From Ferruginibacter sp. (GTDB taxonomy: Bacteria > Bacteroidota > Bacteroidia > Chitinophagales > Chitinophagaceae): 64,000 nucleotides of DNA. The position numbers were made by a program, and so were the translations under genes. The stretch's first letter is position 1. Each line of letters starts with the position of its first letter. This document shows, piece by piece, positions 36,709 to 44,219 of this stretch. The stretch covers positions 62,001 through 126,000 of the forward strand of contig JAEUVU010000007.1 of the NCBI GenBank assembly GCA_016786725.1, given 5' to 3'. Below the pieces are notes generated by a model. It was not told where the DNA came from. It was given only the letters and a program-made list of their open reading frames with translations, and searched no databases.

Positions 36709-36852
36709 AAAACAAAACCCCGATGCTTCGGGGGTTTGCAAGAACTTTTTGTTCAGTGGTGTTTGGATTTTCGTTGGATTTTTGGATACGATACTTAACC
36801 CTGGTTTTCTTAGTGTATTGGATTGGTTCTTTAAATGGATATTGGTTGGTTT
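36709..36852 (-). ncRNA. Candidate small RNA, array unit 3
   Basis: About 144 nt with hairpin terminator around 36717-36735 and a T tail on the minus strand. The 5' part again carries ACCAACCAATATCC, followed by repeated AATCCAA words. No ATG is present. A plus-strand open frame at 36666-36893 crosses this unit but has no sign of being a gene. Confidence 0.75.
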
Positions 36853-36858
36853 CTGATG

Positions 36859-36950
36859 TAAAAATAGTGCTGCATTTGTTGTTTAAAAACTAAAAGGTAT
36901 TAAACCGTTTGTTCCGGCTTCTGAACAGGTGTTTAGCAGGGCTGAACCGG
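36859..36950 (-). promoter_or_regulatory. Array promoter 3 with two LytTR-type direct repeats
   Basis: -7 TATTTTTA (36859-36866), -33 GTTTT (36886-36890), spacing 19 bp. TGAACAGG at 36922 and TGAACCGG at 36943 are 21 bp apart and 63 bp from the -7 box. Confidence 0.8.
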
Positions 36951-36991
36951 AAATACATTACCTGGTAACCATATGATTGGCGCTTTTTGGC

Positions 36992-37131
36992 AAAACAAAA
37001 CCCCCGTTTACCGGGGGTTTGTAATAACGTAAGAGATTCGTAGGTAATGTTTGGTTTTAAACAGATAATTGGATCAGGATTGGTTTTCGTTGGATCAGGA
37101 TCTGGTTTTTTTAATTGGATATTGGTTGCTT
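36992..37131 (-). ncRNA. Candidate small RNA, array unit 4
   Basis: About 140 nt ending in hairpin CCCCCG / CGGGGG (37001-37017) and a T-rich tail on the minus strand. It shares AACCAATATCC near its 5' end and contains three GATCC words. There is no ATG. Confidence 0.75.
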
Positions 37132-37138
37132 TACGATG

Positions 37139-37230
37139 TAAAAGTAGCATGGGTTTTACTATTATAAAACTAAAATGCACTGTACCGAACTTTCTTGTAA
37201 CCGAACCGGTATTTAGCCAAACTGAACCGG
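37139..37230 (-). promoter_or_regulatory. Array promoter 4 with two LytTR-type direct repeats
   Basis: -7 TACTTTTA (37139-37146), -33 GTTTT (37166-37170), spacing 19 bp. CGAACCGG at 37202 and TGAACCGG at 37223 are 21 bp apart and 63 bp from the -7 box. Confidence 0.8.
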
Positions 37231-37261
37231 AAACCTGCTGTGAAAAGGGTAGTTTATAAAA

Positions 37262-37380
37262 AGAAAAACCCCGGTTGGGACCGGGGCTTTAAGAATGTTG
37301 TGTTTCTTTGGTAATGGATGTTTTCTTTGGATAAGTGAGGTTTTCTATAGGATTACAGAATTTTAAAACGCTTAACTTCT
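37262..37380 (-). ncRNA. Candidate small RNA, array unit 5
   Basis: About 119 nt, the most diverged body. Hairpin CCCCGGT / ACCGGGG (37269-37287) with a T tail. It has no ATG and the same A/C-rich, G-poor make-up (TTATCCAAAG, ACATCCATTACCAAAG). It is the unit nearest the LytTR regulator gene. Confidence 0.75.
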
Positions 37381-37386
37381 GTAATA

Positions 37387-37478
37387 CAAACATACAACGG
37401 GATGCCGGTGTGTAAAACTAAAATGCACCCAGTTAAATGATTTGGCAACTGAACAGGAATTATTGGGGGCTGAACCGG
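37387..37478 (-). promoter_or_regulatory. Array promoter 5 with two LytTR-type direct repeats
   Basis: -7 TATGTTTG (37387-37394, an exact consensus match), -33 GTTTT (37414-37418), spacing 19 bp. TGAACAGG at 37450 and TGAACCGG at 37471 are 21 bp apart and 63 bp from the -7 box. The distal repeat lies 10 bp from the end of the LytTR regulator gene. Confidence 0.85.
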
Positions 37479-37487
37479 AAAGCCTAT

Positions 37488-38261
37488 TTACTTTTCATCG
37501 CCCAGCCAGTGCTTAAAATCGGCCGAACGTTCCGTACTTACAATGGTTTCGTGCTTTGCAGGAGGGTTTAACTTGATAAGCACCCTGCTTTTGCTGTAGG
37601 CAAACATTTCGGCAATAGAGTGGATGCTGATTATGTACTGCCTGTTAATGCGGAAGAATGCTTTGGGGTCCAGGATCGAGTCAAGTGTATCCAGGTTAAA
37701 ATCAACTACAAAACGGCGGGCATCTTTGGTGCAAAGGAATGTGGCTTTATCTTCTGTATAAAAATAAACCACTTCTTCGGTATCAATTGTTTTTATATGC
37801 TCGCCGTATCGAACCACAAAACGTTTTTTGTATTCAGTGCTGTTGGTTGGCTGCAGCGATTGCAGAAGTTTGTTGATATCAATGGCTGGTGCCGCTGAAG
37901 TGGCAGGAGTTAACGACCGGAATTTAGTTACCGCTTTTTCCAGTTCTTCTTTTTTTACGGGCTTTAATAAATAATCAATGCTGTTTACTTTAAATGCCTC
38001 AATAGCATATTGATCGTATGCGGTTGTAAATATGATAGGGCATTTTACATCAACCTGTTTAAAGATATTAAAGCTGATACCGTCTGATAATTGTATATCA
38101 GAAATGATCAGGTCGGGAGCTTCATTTTCTTTGAAAAATTTTACGGCCGATGAAACACTTACGATCTGGTCAGGCATTACATGATCCGGCTCAATATCCT
38201 TCAGCATTTTTTGTAAACGCCTGAAAGCCGGTTCTTCGTCTTCTATAATAAGTATAGTCAT
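37488..38261 (-). CDS. LytTR-family response regulator
   Basis: 257 residues. The receiver (1-120) has E7/D8, phospho-acceptor D55 in LIISDIQLSD, Thr79 and Lys100 in YLLKPV. A linker rich in Ala, Thr and Pro follows. The C-terminal LytTR domain (about 145-250) has FVVRYGEHIKTIDTEEVVYF, FFRINRQYIISI and the strand-loop that enters the major groove. LytTR domains bind paired direct repeats about two helical turns apart. Such pairs precede each of the five array units and this operon. The ATG overlaps the kinase stop (TAATG). Confidence 0.94.
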   Translation of the reverse strand: MTILIIEDEEPAFRRLQKMLKDIEPDHVMPDQIVSVSSAVKFFKENEAPDLIISDIQLSDGISFNIFKQVDVKCPIIFTTAYDQYAIEAFKVNSIDYLLKPVKKEELEKAVTKFRSLTPATSAAPAIDINKLLQSLQPTNSTEYKKRFVVRYGEHIKTIDTEEVVYFYTEDKATFLCTKDARRFVVDFNLDTLDSILDPKAFFRINRQYIISIHSIAEMFAYSKSRVLIKLNPPAKHETIVSTERSADFKHWLGDEK

Positions 38262-41161
38262 TAATCTGCTGAGTTTAGAACGGGTAAAATTACAGTAAAA
38301 TCAATTCCATCGTCGGTTACAGAAACGTTTTCACTACTCAATAAATTGTATCGTTTTACAATATTTTGTAATCCGGTGCCGGTGCCGGCCTCCCTGGTAA
38401 TTTTTGGATTAATGTTGTTTTTAATTACCAGCCTGTCATTTTCAAGATAAATCTTTATCTCCAGCGGTGTTTCTTTGGATACGGCATTGTGTTTAATTGC
38501 ATTTTCAATTAAAAGCTGCAGGGTAAGCGGTGGTATAAATATATGTTTTTTTTCTTCGGCTGATATTGAAATGTTGAGCGATAAATATTTTCCGTGCCTT
38601 TTTTGCTGCAGGTAAAAATAAGTTGTTAATACACCCAGTTCTTCTTCAAGACTAATTATATCCTGGTCACGATAGTTCACAATATTCCTGAAGAAGGAAG
38701 AAAGCTTTTCTACATAATCAACGGCCAGGGCAGGGTCATCTTCAATAAAAGAAATGAGCGTATTAAAACTGTTGAACAGGAAATGAGGATTTACCTGGTT
38801 GCGTAAAACCTGGAACTGAAACTGTATCTTTTCCTGCTCCAGCTTTTGCAGTTTTTTTAAATTGTGTTCCCTGTTTTTTATGTACCGGTAAAGCAAACCA
38901 CCGGTCAGTAAAACGAGCAAAGCAATAAACCAGGGCCTTTTCCAGAGTGGCTTTGCAATTACAAATTCATACGTTGCTTCACTGGCATTTTCAAAATTGT
39001 CACTCAGCGATGACCTTACATGAAATTTGTAAGTACCGGGCTGCAGGCGTAAAAAAGAAACATTTCTATCCCTGGTAGAAACCCAGGCGGTATCAAGCCC
39101 CTCCAGTTTATATTGATAACGGATATCATCAGGATTGGTATAATAAAGGCCAGAAAAATAAAACTGGAATGTATTCTGATCGCTGCTGTAATCGCCACGC
39201 TGATCTTTGTCAACATCAGATAAAAACAATTGCACATTCTCAATAACCGTTTTGGGCTGCAGGCTGATGTTTTCGCCGGGACTGTAGGTAACTATGCCAT
39301 TTGCTGTGCAAAAAATAATATTAGAAGCAGCATCTTTTGCTACGGCACCCGTATAAAGGTTTATATCTGCAATGCCTGTACTGGCAGCATGATAAGAAAA
39401 GGTTCCTGTATTGACCGACAAAATATCAATTCCTTTTTTATTTACTGCAATAATATTTCCCCAGGCATCTGTTTGCAAAGAAGTGATCTCGAGGTCGCTG
39501 AGGCCCCGGGCCGTTGAATAGTTCTTAAAGCTTTTTCCATCAAAGCGATAAATGCCTGCGCTCTTTGTATTGAACCAGATATTGCCTTTTTTATCTTCTG
39601 TTAAAGAAAAAATACGGTCATCAAGCAGCCCGTTTTCTTTTCCGTAATGCAAAAATTTTCCGTTCTGTAAAACATTCAAACCTTTTTCGCCCATGGCAAA
39701 CCATAGCCTGTTGCGGCTGTCTTTGTAAATGGTGTAAATATAATTGGTGCCGATATTCTCGTTGTCGCTGTAGTTGGTGTATTTGTAACGGGCGTTGATG
39801 CTGTTGGCTGTGCCGCTGATATCAAAAGATGCAGCAACACCTTCAAACCCGCCAACACAAGCCGTTTGTCCCTTGCCTGTAACAGATAAAATGCTGGCAT
39901 TTTTCAAGAGCGGATTTTCATCAAGCAAGCGATGCCGGCCTGTTTGCGGATCAAGCAGCAATACACCTTTGCCCATGGTGCCTATCCAGATGTTGTGATT
40001 GTCATCCTGGTACAAACAGGTTATATCTGTTTTATTATTTAACTCTGCAAAGCGATAATCTTTTTTTTTGTAAATACCGTTTGTAAAAGTGTATTTGGTA
40101 AGATAGTTACCTGTAGCTACCCAGTAATTATCCTGATGATCGCAGAGCAGGGCACGAATCTTTTCAAAAACGGCTTTATCGTAAAGCGGTAGCAACTGTA
40201 ATTGTTTGCCTGCTGTTTTGCAAAGTGTTGTTGTTGTGTTGGCCCATATATTTCCTTCATCATCCTGCAGCAGGCCGGTTACTTTATTTCCTATGGTTAC
40301 TGAGCTGCTATAGGGTTGAGCCGGCCCGTTATTTAGACTTTTATATAACAAACCATATTCTTCAGTAGCAATCCACAAATTTTTTTGAGAAACGAGTAAT
40401 GCATTTACCTGTCCATATTGCCAGGCCGAATCAACCGGCTGTACAGTTATTTTTCCATTGTTGTGATTGTACAAACAAAATCCTTTTTCCTGTAAACCTA
40501 TCCAGAACATATTGTTATCCGCCGGTGTTATGGCTGTAACATAATAATCCGGCAATCCTTCATTTGGTGAAATGGATCTGACCTTTATTTTACCGTTTAC
40601 ATTTTGGCAAATATTGAGCCCAGCATCTGTTGCGGCAAGCATATCGCCATTGGCAGCCTGCACCAGTGCATGTATGTGCAGGTCTGTCATTCCATTGGCA
40701 GAGTCAATTAAATAAAGACGATCTTTTACAAAATGATAAATGCCTTCACCGTTGGTAGCTATCCAGATATTATTTTCTTTGTCCTGTAAAAATGAAGTAA
40801 TGGCTGCACCGGGGTGCCCTTCTTCGGGTTCAAAATATTCAAGCTTGGAATTTATTTTTTTTGCAAGGCGGCCGCTTTTAAAACCTATCCAAAGCTGGCC
40901 GCTTTTATCCTGGAATATGGCAGTAACCGTATCTTTTATTCCCGGCTTTGTAAAATTTATCTTTTTGAAACTGATGCCGTCAAATGAGTACAGCCCTTCA
41001 GTGGTGCCGGCAAAGATGTAGCCATCATATGTTTTGTATAAGTTGTTTATTTTAACCGGGTGATTGTTTACTGTAAGATTAAATGACCTGAAGCCCGGCT
41101 CCTGGGCATGAGCAGCCTGCATCAAAACACATACAATCAATATGGTCAGTAAACTTCTCAT
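38261..41161 (-). CDS. LytS-type sensor histidine kinase with two-component propeller domain
   Basis: 966 residues from the ATG at 41161. The open frame begins eight codons earlier with a TTG, but the ATG gives a clean signal peptide (MRSLLTILIVCVLMQAAHAQ). The periplasmic part is a repeated beta-propeller (YKTYDGYIFAGTTEGLYSF, DKENNIWIATNGEGIY, KGNIWFNTKSAGIYRF), then a Y_Y_Y domain (about 610-730). After a membrane helix (about 742-760) come the His-kinase motif NPHFLFNSFN (about H793) and an ATPase with LQLLIENAIKHNA. It lies between the YceI gene and its partner regulator. The ligand is unknown. Confidence 0.93.
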   Translation of the reverse strand: MRSLLTILIVCVLMQAAHAQEPGFRSFNLTVNNHPVKINNLYKTYDGYIFAGTTEGLYSFDGISFKKINFTKPGIKDTVTAIFQDKSGQLWIGFKSGRLAKKINSKLEYFEPEEGHPGAAITSFLQDKENNIWIATNGEGIYHFVKDRLYLIDSANGMTDLHIHALVQAANGDMLAATDAGLNICQNVNGKIKVRSISPNEGLPDYYVTAITPADNNMFWIGLQEKGFCLYNHNNGKITVQPVDSAWQYGQVNALLVSQKNLWIATEEYGLLYKSLNNGPAQPYSSSVTIGNKVTGLLQDDEGNIWANTTTTLCKTAGKQLQLLPLYDKAVFEKIRALLCDHQDNYWVATGNYLTKYTFTNGIYKKKDYRFAELNNKTDITCLYQDDNHNIWIGTMGKGVLLLDPQTGRHRLLDENPLLKNASILSVTGKGQTACVGGFEGVAASFDISGTANSINARYKYTNYSDNENIGTNYIYTIYKDSRNRLWFAMGEKGLNVLQNGKFLHYGKENGLLDDRIFSLTEDKKGNIWFNTKSAGIYRFDGKSFKNYSTARGLSDLEITSLQTDAWGNIIAVNKKGIDILSVNTGTFSYHAASTGIADINLYTGAVAKDAASNIIFCTANGIVTYSPGENISLQPKTVIENVQLFLSDVDKDQRGDYSSDQNTFQFYFSGLYYTNPDDIRYQYKLEGLDTAWVSTRDRNVSFLRLQPGTYKFHVRSSLSDNFENASEATYEFVIAKPLWKRPWFIALLVLLTGGLLYRYIKNREHNLKKLQKLEQEKIQFQFQVLRNQVNPHFLFNSFNTLISFIEDDPALAVDYVEKLSSFFRNIVNYRDQDIISLEEELGVLTTYFYLQQKRHGKYLSLNISISAEEKKHIFIPPLTLQLLIENAIKHNAVSKETPLEIKIYLENDRLVIKNNINPKITREAGTGTGLQNIVKRYNLLSSENVSVTDDGIDFTVILPVLNSAD

Positions 41162-41174
41162 TAGCTTATGCCGG

Positions 41175-41729
41175 TTATTTTTCAACCAGTTCTGTCATCA
41201 CTTCTACCTTAATATCCGTAGCAATTTTTTGTTCGAGAATTTTTGGTATAGCAATATTAAAGTCGGCCAGTAAAACGATAAAATTTGATTTAACGCTAAC
41301 CACACCGTTCTTAATGGTAAGATTGCATTTGATGATACGCTCCTGCACCACACCATGGATTGAGAGGTTTCCTTTTGCCCTTATGTTGTACAAGCCATCC
41401 CGGTGCAGGTCAATATTCTCAATTATTTTTCCTTCAAAAGCAGCGGTTGGAAATTTATTGCTTTCAAGATAATTTTCGTTGAAGTGTTTCTTTTGTGTAG
41501 AAGTCCTGAAACCTTTAAAGGTTTTGATATCAACCGTAAAAGCAAATTGCCGGGTTTCAGGATTCAGCCACCCTTTTAACTGGTTGCTGTTTGCTTTAAT
41601 AAGTTCCAGTGGGGCATCTGAAGTAAAAGTGATGGTACCGGTTTTGGCCAAAAAATTTAAGCCCGGGGCATAAGCATAAGCTGAACTTAATACTACGATT
41701 AATAAAAGTATAAAGTACTTCTGCTTCAT
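41175..41729 (-). CDS. YceI-like periplasmic protein
   Basis: 184 residues from the ATG at 41729. A signal peptide (MKQKYFILLLIVVLSSAYA) is followed by a lipocalin-like YceI barrel: FTVDIKTFKGF, HFNENYLESNKFPTAAFEG and GNLSIHGVVQERII. YceI proteins bind isoprenoid or lipid-like molecules. It is the first gene of the operon with the LytS kinase and LytTR regulator (13 bp to the kinase) and may present or sense the ligand. Confidence 0.9.
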   Translation of the reverse strand: MKQKYFILLLIVVLSSAYAYAPGLNFLAKTGTITFTSDAPLELIKANSNQLKGWLNPETRQFAFTVDIKTFKGFRTSTQKKHFNENYLESNKFPTAAFEGKIIENIDLHRDGLYNIRAKGNLSIHGVVQERIIKCNLTIKNGVVSVKSNFIVLLADFNIAIPKILEQKIATDIKVEVMTELVEK

Positions 41730-41739
41730 TAAGTGGGTT

Positions 41740-41844
41740 CTTTTTAGCAATCGAAACCGGGTTGTTCAAAACAGGAGTGAAATGCGCCGGTAATGAAACC
41801 TCTCTTACGCACTATATCATCCTGATGAATAAATTGCTAAAAAG
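41740..41844. repeat. 12-bp perfect inverted repeat in the YceI leader
   Basis: CTTTTTAGCAAT at 41740-41751 and ATTGCTAAAAAG at 41833-41844 are exact reverse complements 81 bp apart in the predicted leader. The inner arm ends 10 bp before the YceI ATG, so the stem could affect translation of the operon. Confidence 0.65.
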
Positions 41845-41884
41845 GATAATTAGGATGTGTTTTTAATTGATAGCCAAATGCGTA

Positions 41885-41976
41885 TAAAGATAGAGCAGAT
41901 ATACGTATTTCTACGAGAGAGCAAACCAGGCAGGGAAAAATCGCCACCGAACAGGGATTTTTAAAGACTGAACGGG
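41885..41976 (-). promoter_or_regulatory. Operon promoter with LytTR-type direct repeats
   Basis: CGAACAGG at 41948 and TGAACGGG at 41969 are 21 bp apart, and a -7 box TATCTTTA lies at 41885-41892, exactly 63 bp from the nearer repeat. This is the geometry of the five array promoters. The -33 position (41912-41916) is poor (TCGTA on the minus strand), which would fit activator-dependent transcription of YceI, kinase and regulator. Confidence 0.65.
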
Positions 41977-41988
41977 AACAGCAAAAGC

Positions 41989-42630
41989 TTAATTGCCGCT
42001 TACAATGAAATTTTCGACCGGTATGCGGTTGCTGATGCTTTTTGCAAGGGTCATTTCATCGGCATATTCAAGCTCGCCGCCAAAGGCAATGCCCCGGGCA
42101 ATACTGGTAATTTTTACCGGTTGCCCTTTTCCACTGGATCCTGCGGATAGTTTTTTACTGATATAGTAGATGGTTGTGTCGCCCTGTATGGTTGGACTGA
42201 GTGCAAAAATAATTTCCTCAATTTCTTCTTTGGAGATACGGTCAACCAATGCATCTATTGTTAGCTGTGCCGGGCCAATTCCATCGAGCGGCGAGATGAT
42301 ACCACCTAATACATGATATATCCCATTGAACTGTTGGGTACTTTCAATAGCAATCACATCCCGTATATTTTCTACCACGCAGATCATTTCCTGCCTGCGC
42401 ATGGAATTGCTGCAGATATTGCAAAGCGTACTGTCGGAAATATTATAACAACGGCTGCAGAATTTTATTTCGTTGCGCATTTTTGCAATGGTATCGCTGA
42501 AATGGCTTACTTCTCCGGCATCCTGTTTAATCAAATGAAGCACCAGGCGCAAGGCTGTTTTTTTACCAATACCGGGCAGTTTGGCAAATTCGTTAACGGC
42601 ATTTTCTAAAAGAGAAGAGGAGAAGATCAT
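41989..42630 (-). CDS. recR: Recombination protein RecR
   Basis: 213 residues, near the family's usual length of about 200. It has the helix-hairpin-helix (KLPGIGKKTALRLVLHL), the zinc finger (C58, C61, C70, C73) and the Toprim domain (MICVVENIRDVIAIE, YHVLGGIISPLDGIGP). RecR with RecO loads RecA on gapped DNA. The operon promoter at 41885-41976 begins right after its stop. Confidence 0.97.
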   Translation of the reverse strand: MIFSSSLLENAVNEFAKLPGIGKKTALRLVLHLIKQDAGEVSHFSDTIAKMRNEIKFCSRCYNISDSTLCNICSNSMRRQEMICVVENIRDVIAIESTQQFNGIYHVLGGIISPLDGIGPAQLTIDALVDRISKEEIEEIIFALSPTIQGDTTIYYISKKLSAGSSGKGQPVKITSIARGIAFGGELEYADEMTLAKSISNRIPVENFIVSGN

Positions 42631-42640
42631 GCAACAAAGT

Positions 42641-42772
42641 TAATTGATAATGAAGTAATGGATAATTGATAATTTCTTAAAACAAATGCGGTTTGCACGA
42701 TTTGTTAGAGGATTTGATTGAAGGCATTGTCCATTATCAATTAAAAATCATCCCTGCCTACCGGCAGGCAGG
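42641..42772. repeat. Inverted repeats between the Ig-like lipoprotein and recR
   Basis: TAATTGATAATG at 42641-42652 and CATTATCAATTA at 42732-42743 are a 12-bp perfect inverted pair. A GC-rich hairpin CCTGCCT / AGGCAGG follows at 42753-42772 close to the lipoprotein stop. The hairpin could end transcription of the lipoprotein gene, but no T run follows it. Confidence 0.65.
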
Positions 42773-42774
42773 CA

Positions 42775-44160
42775 TTACAACTTTATATCCCGTTCATTAT
42801 CCCAGTTTGCTTTAATGGCTAATTTGTCTTTGAGTGTGATGACCTTTTCGGGCTGCAGTTTTTTAGAAAAATCTCCCGGATCCCATCTGCCATTTTTATT
42901 ATCATCAAACAAAATGCGTATTTCGTAGTCTCCGGGGTTTACAAACTTATTACTCCATTCTGTTGTAGTGAGGGGATAGCTTTTTTTAACCTCCTCGCCC
43001 TGCACCAGTTGCAAAACCGGGCTTTTTGCCAGGTCGAGATTGCTGAAACGCAAAACTGCATTTCCATAATCTGATTGCTGCTTTGTTGTAAAGCGAATGG
43101 TATCTTTTTTTATAAGACGAAGGTTTGCAGAGTCAATAACAGCAGTTGTGTCTATTATAATCCGGTAATCCATTGCTTCCTGCCAGGGGGCAGTTAGTTT
43201 AATTTTTGTCCGGGTACTGTCAATCGTCCAGCTGGTAGAGGGAACAGGTTTATAATTTGTATCTCTTAAGATAAATTTCTCAGCCTCAAATTTTTTTAAA
43301 GGATTAGTAAAACTTATCTCAAGCGGGTTTTGAATATCCTGGCTTTGCCCACCTGTTAAATTATACGATAATCTTTTGGCAAAAACAGTTTTGCCGGGTT
43401 TTACATTGAGGTTTTCCTTTTCAAGTGCGGATGCATATAATATAACAGGATCGGTATTTGCAGAAATGGTTACAGGGGCATCGGCAAAAGCAAATATTTC
43501 TTTTTTTGAATTGTATGTTTTGCCGCCATCGCCATCTTTTAATGCATAAATATTAAAATTGCCGGCCGGTAAATTCACAAAAGTAAAACTGCCATCACCA
43601 CTTAAACGGGCTGCGTAATCGGGCCTGTTTTTGCGTACTGCTGAATCATCTGTTTTTCGGTAAAGCAATGCAAGCAAAGTACTATCTGTTTTACCGGTTT
43701 CGGCAATGATAACTTTTCCGGAAACGGTAAAACTGTCTATTTGCGGCCCGGTAGAAAAAACATACACAAAATCTTTTAAAGGGTTTCCTTCATTATTATC
43801 AACAATGGCATTGCCAAAATTGATGCTGTAAGTGGTGTTGGGTAACAGCGTATCCTTCAGTTTTACCGTAACGGTTTTTAATTTAAAATCAACCGATGGC
43901 TGTTTTTTAGGCAAAGGGGATATGAGCACATTTGTCTGAGGTTCTTTCAGCTCAATATATTCATTAAAAGTTAACGTGATGGTATTGCGGGTAACGTTTG
44001 TGCTTTGCAAAGCAGGAGAAGCATTGACCAACCTTGGCGGAATGCTGTCTTTTGGTCCGCCGGTTGGCATGCCAACCTGGCCACAACCCATATTGCCAAT
44101 GGTAATGATATATAAAAGTGAAATGATAAAAAGAGAAAAAATTATCTGGCTCGGTCTCAT
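42775..44160 (-). CDS. Ig-like domain lipoprotein (Big_5 type)
   Basis: 461 residues from the ATG at 44160 (a TTG three codons upstream is possible). The lipoprotein signal ends in IGNMGC. A Big_5/SbsA-like Ig domain follows at about 35-135 (PPRLVNASPALQSTNVTRNT, ITLTFNEYIEL, FVYVFSTG). A carboxypeptidase-regulatory-like fold may lie at 140-220, then a second Ig-like segment (about 270-360). Homologues are widespread outer-membrane lipoproteins of Bacteroidota of unknown role. Confidence 0.85.
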   Translation of the reverse strand: MRPSQIIFSLFIISLLYIITIGNMGCGQVGMPTGGPKDSIPPRLVNASPALQSTNVTRNTITLTFNEYIELKEPQTNVLISPLPKKQPSVDFKLKTVTVKLKDTLLPNTTYSINFGNAIVDNNEGNPLKDFVYVFSTGPQIDSFTVSGKVIIAETGKTDSTLLALLYRKTDDSAVRKNRPDYAARLSGDGSFTFVNLPAGNFNIYALKDGDGGKTYNSKKEIFAFADAPVTISANTDPVILYASALEKENLNVKPGKTVFAKRLSYNLTGGQSQDIQNPLEISFTNPLKKFEAEKFILRDTNYKPVPSTSWTIDSTRTKIKLTAPWQEAMDYRIIIDTTAVIDSANLRLIKKDTIRFTTKQQSDYGNAVLRFSNLDLAKSPVLQLVQGEEVKKSYPLTTTEWSNKFVNPGDYEIRILFDDNKNGRWDPGDFSKKLQPEKVITLKDKLAIKANWDNERDIKL

Positions 44161-44219
44161 CAATTGCAATTAAAATGCAAACTTAACCTGTTTGTCCTGT
44201 TTTGAAATCATAAAAATTC

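Noticed and set aside
36666..37180. Open frames of 75 and 96 codons across the small-RNA array
   Set aside because: They cross promoter, terminator and repeat elements, have no start context or family resemblance, and their codons follow the repeat structure.
36214..37478. CRISPR array
   Set aside because: Units are over 230 bp with diverged sequence and built-in promoters and terminators. There are no short identical repeats with unique spacers and no cas genes.
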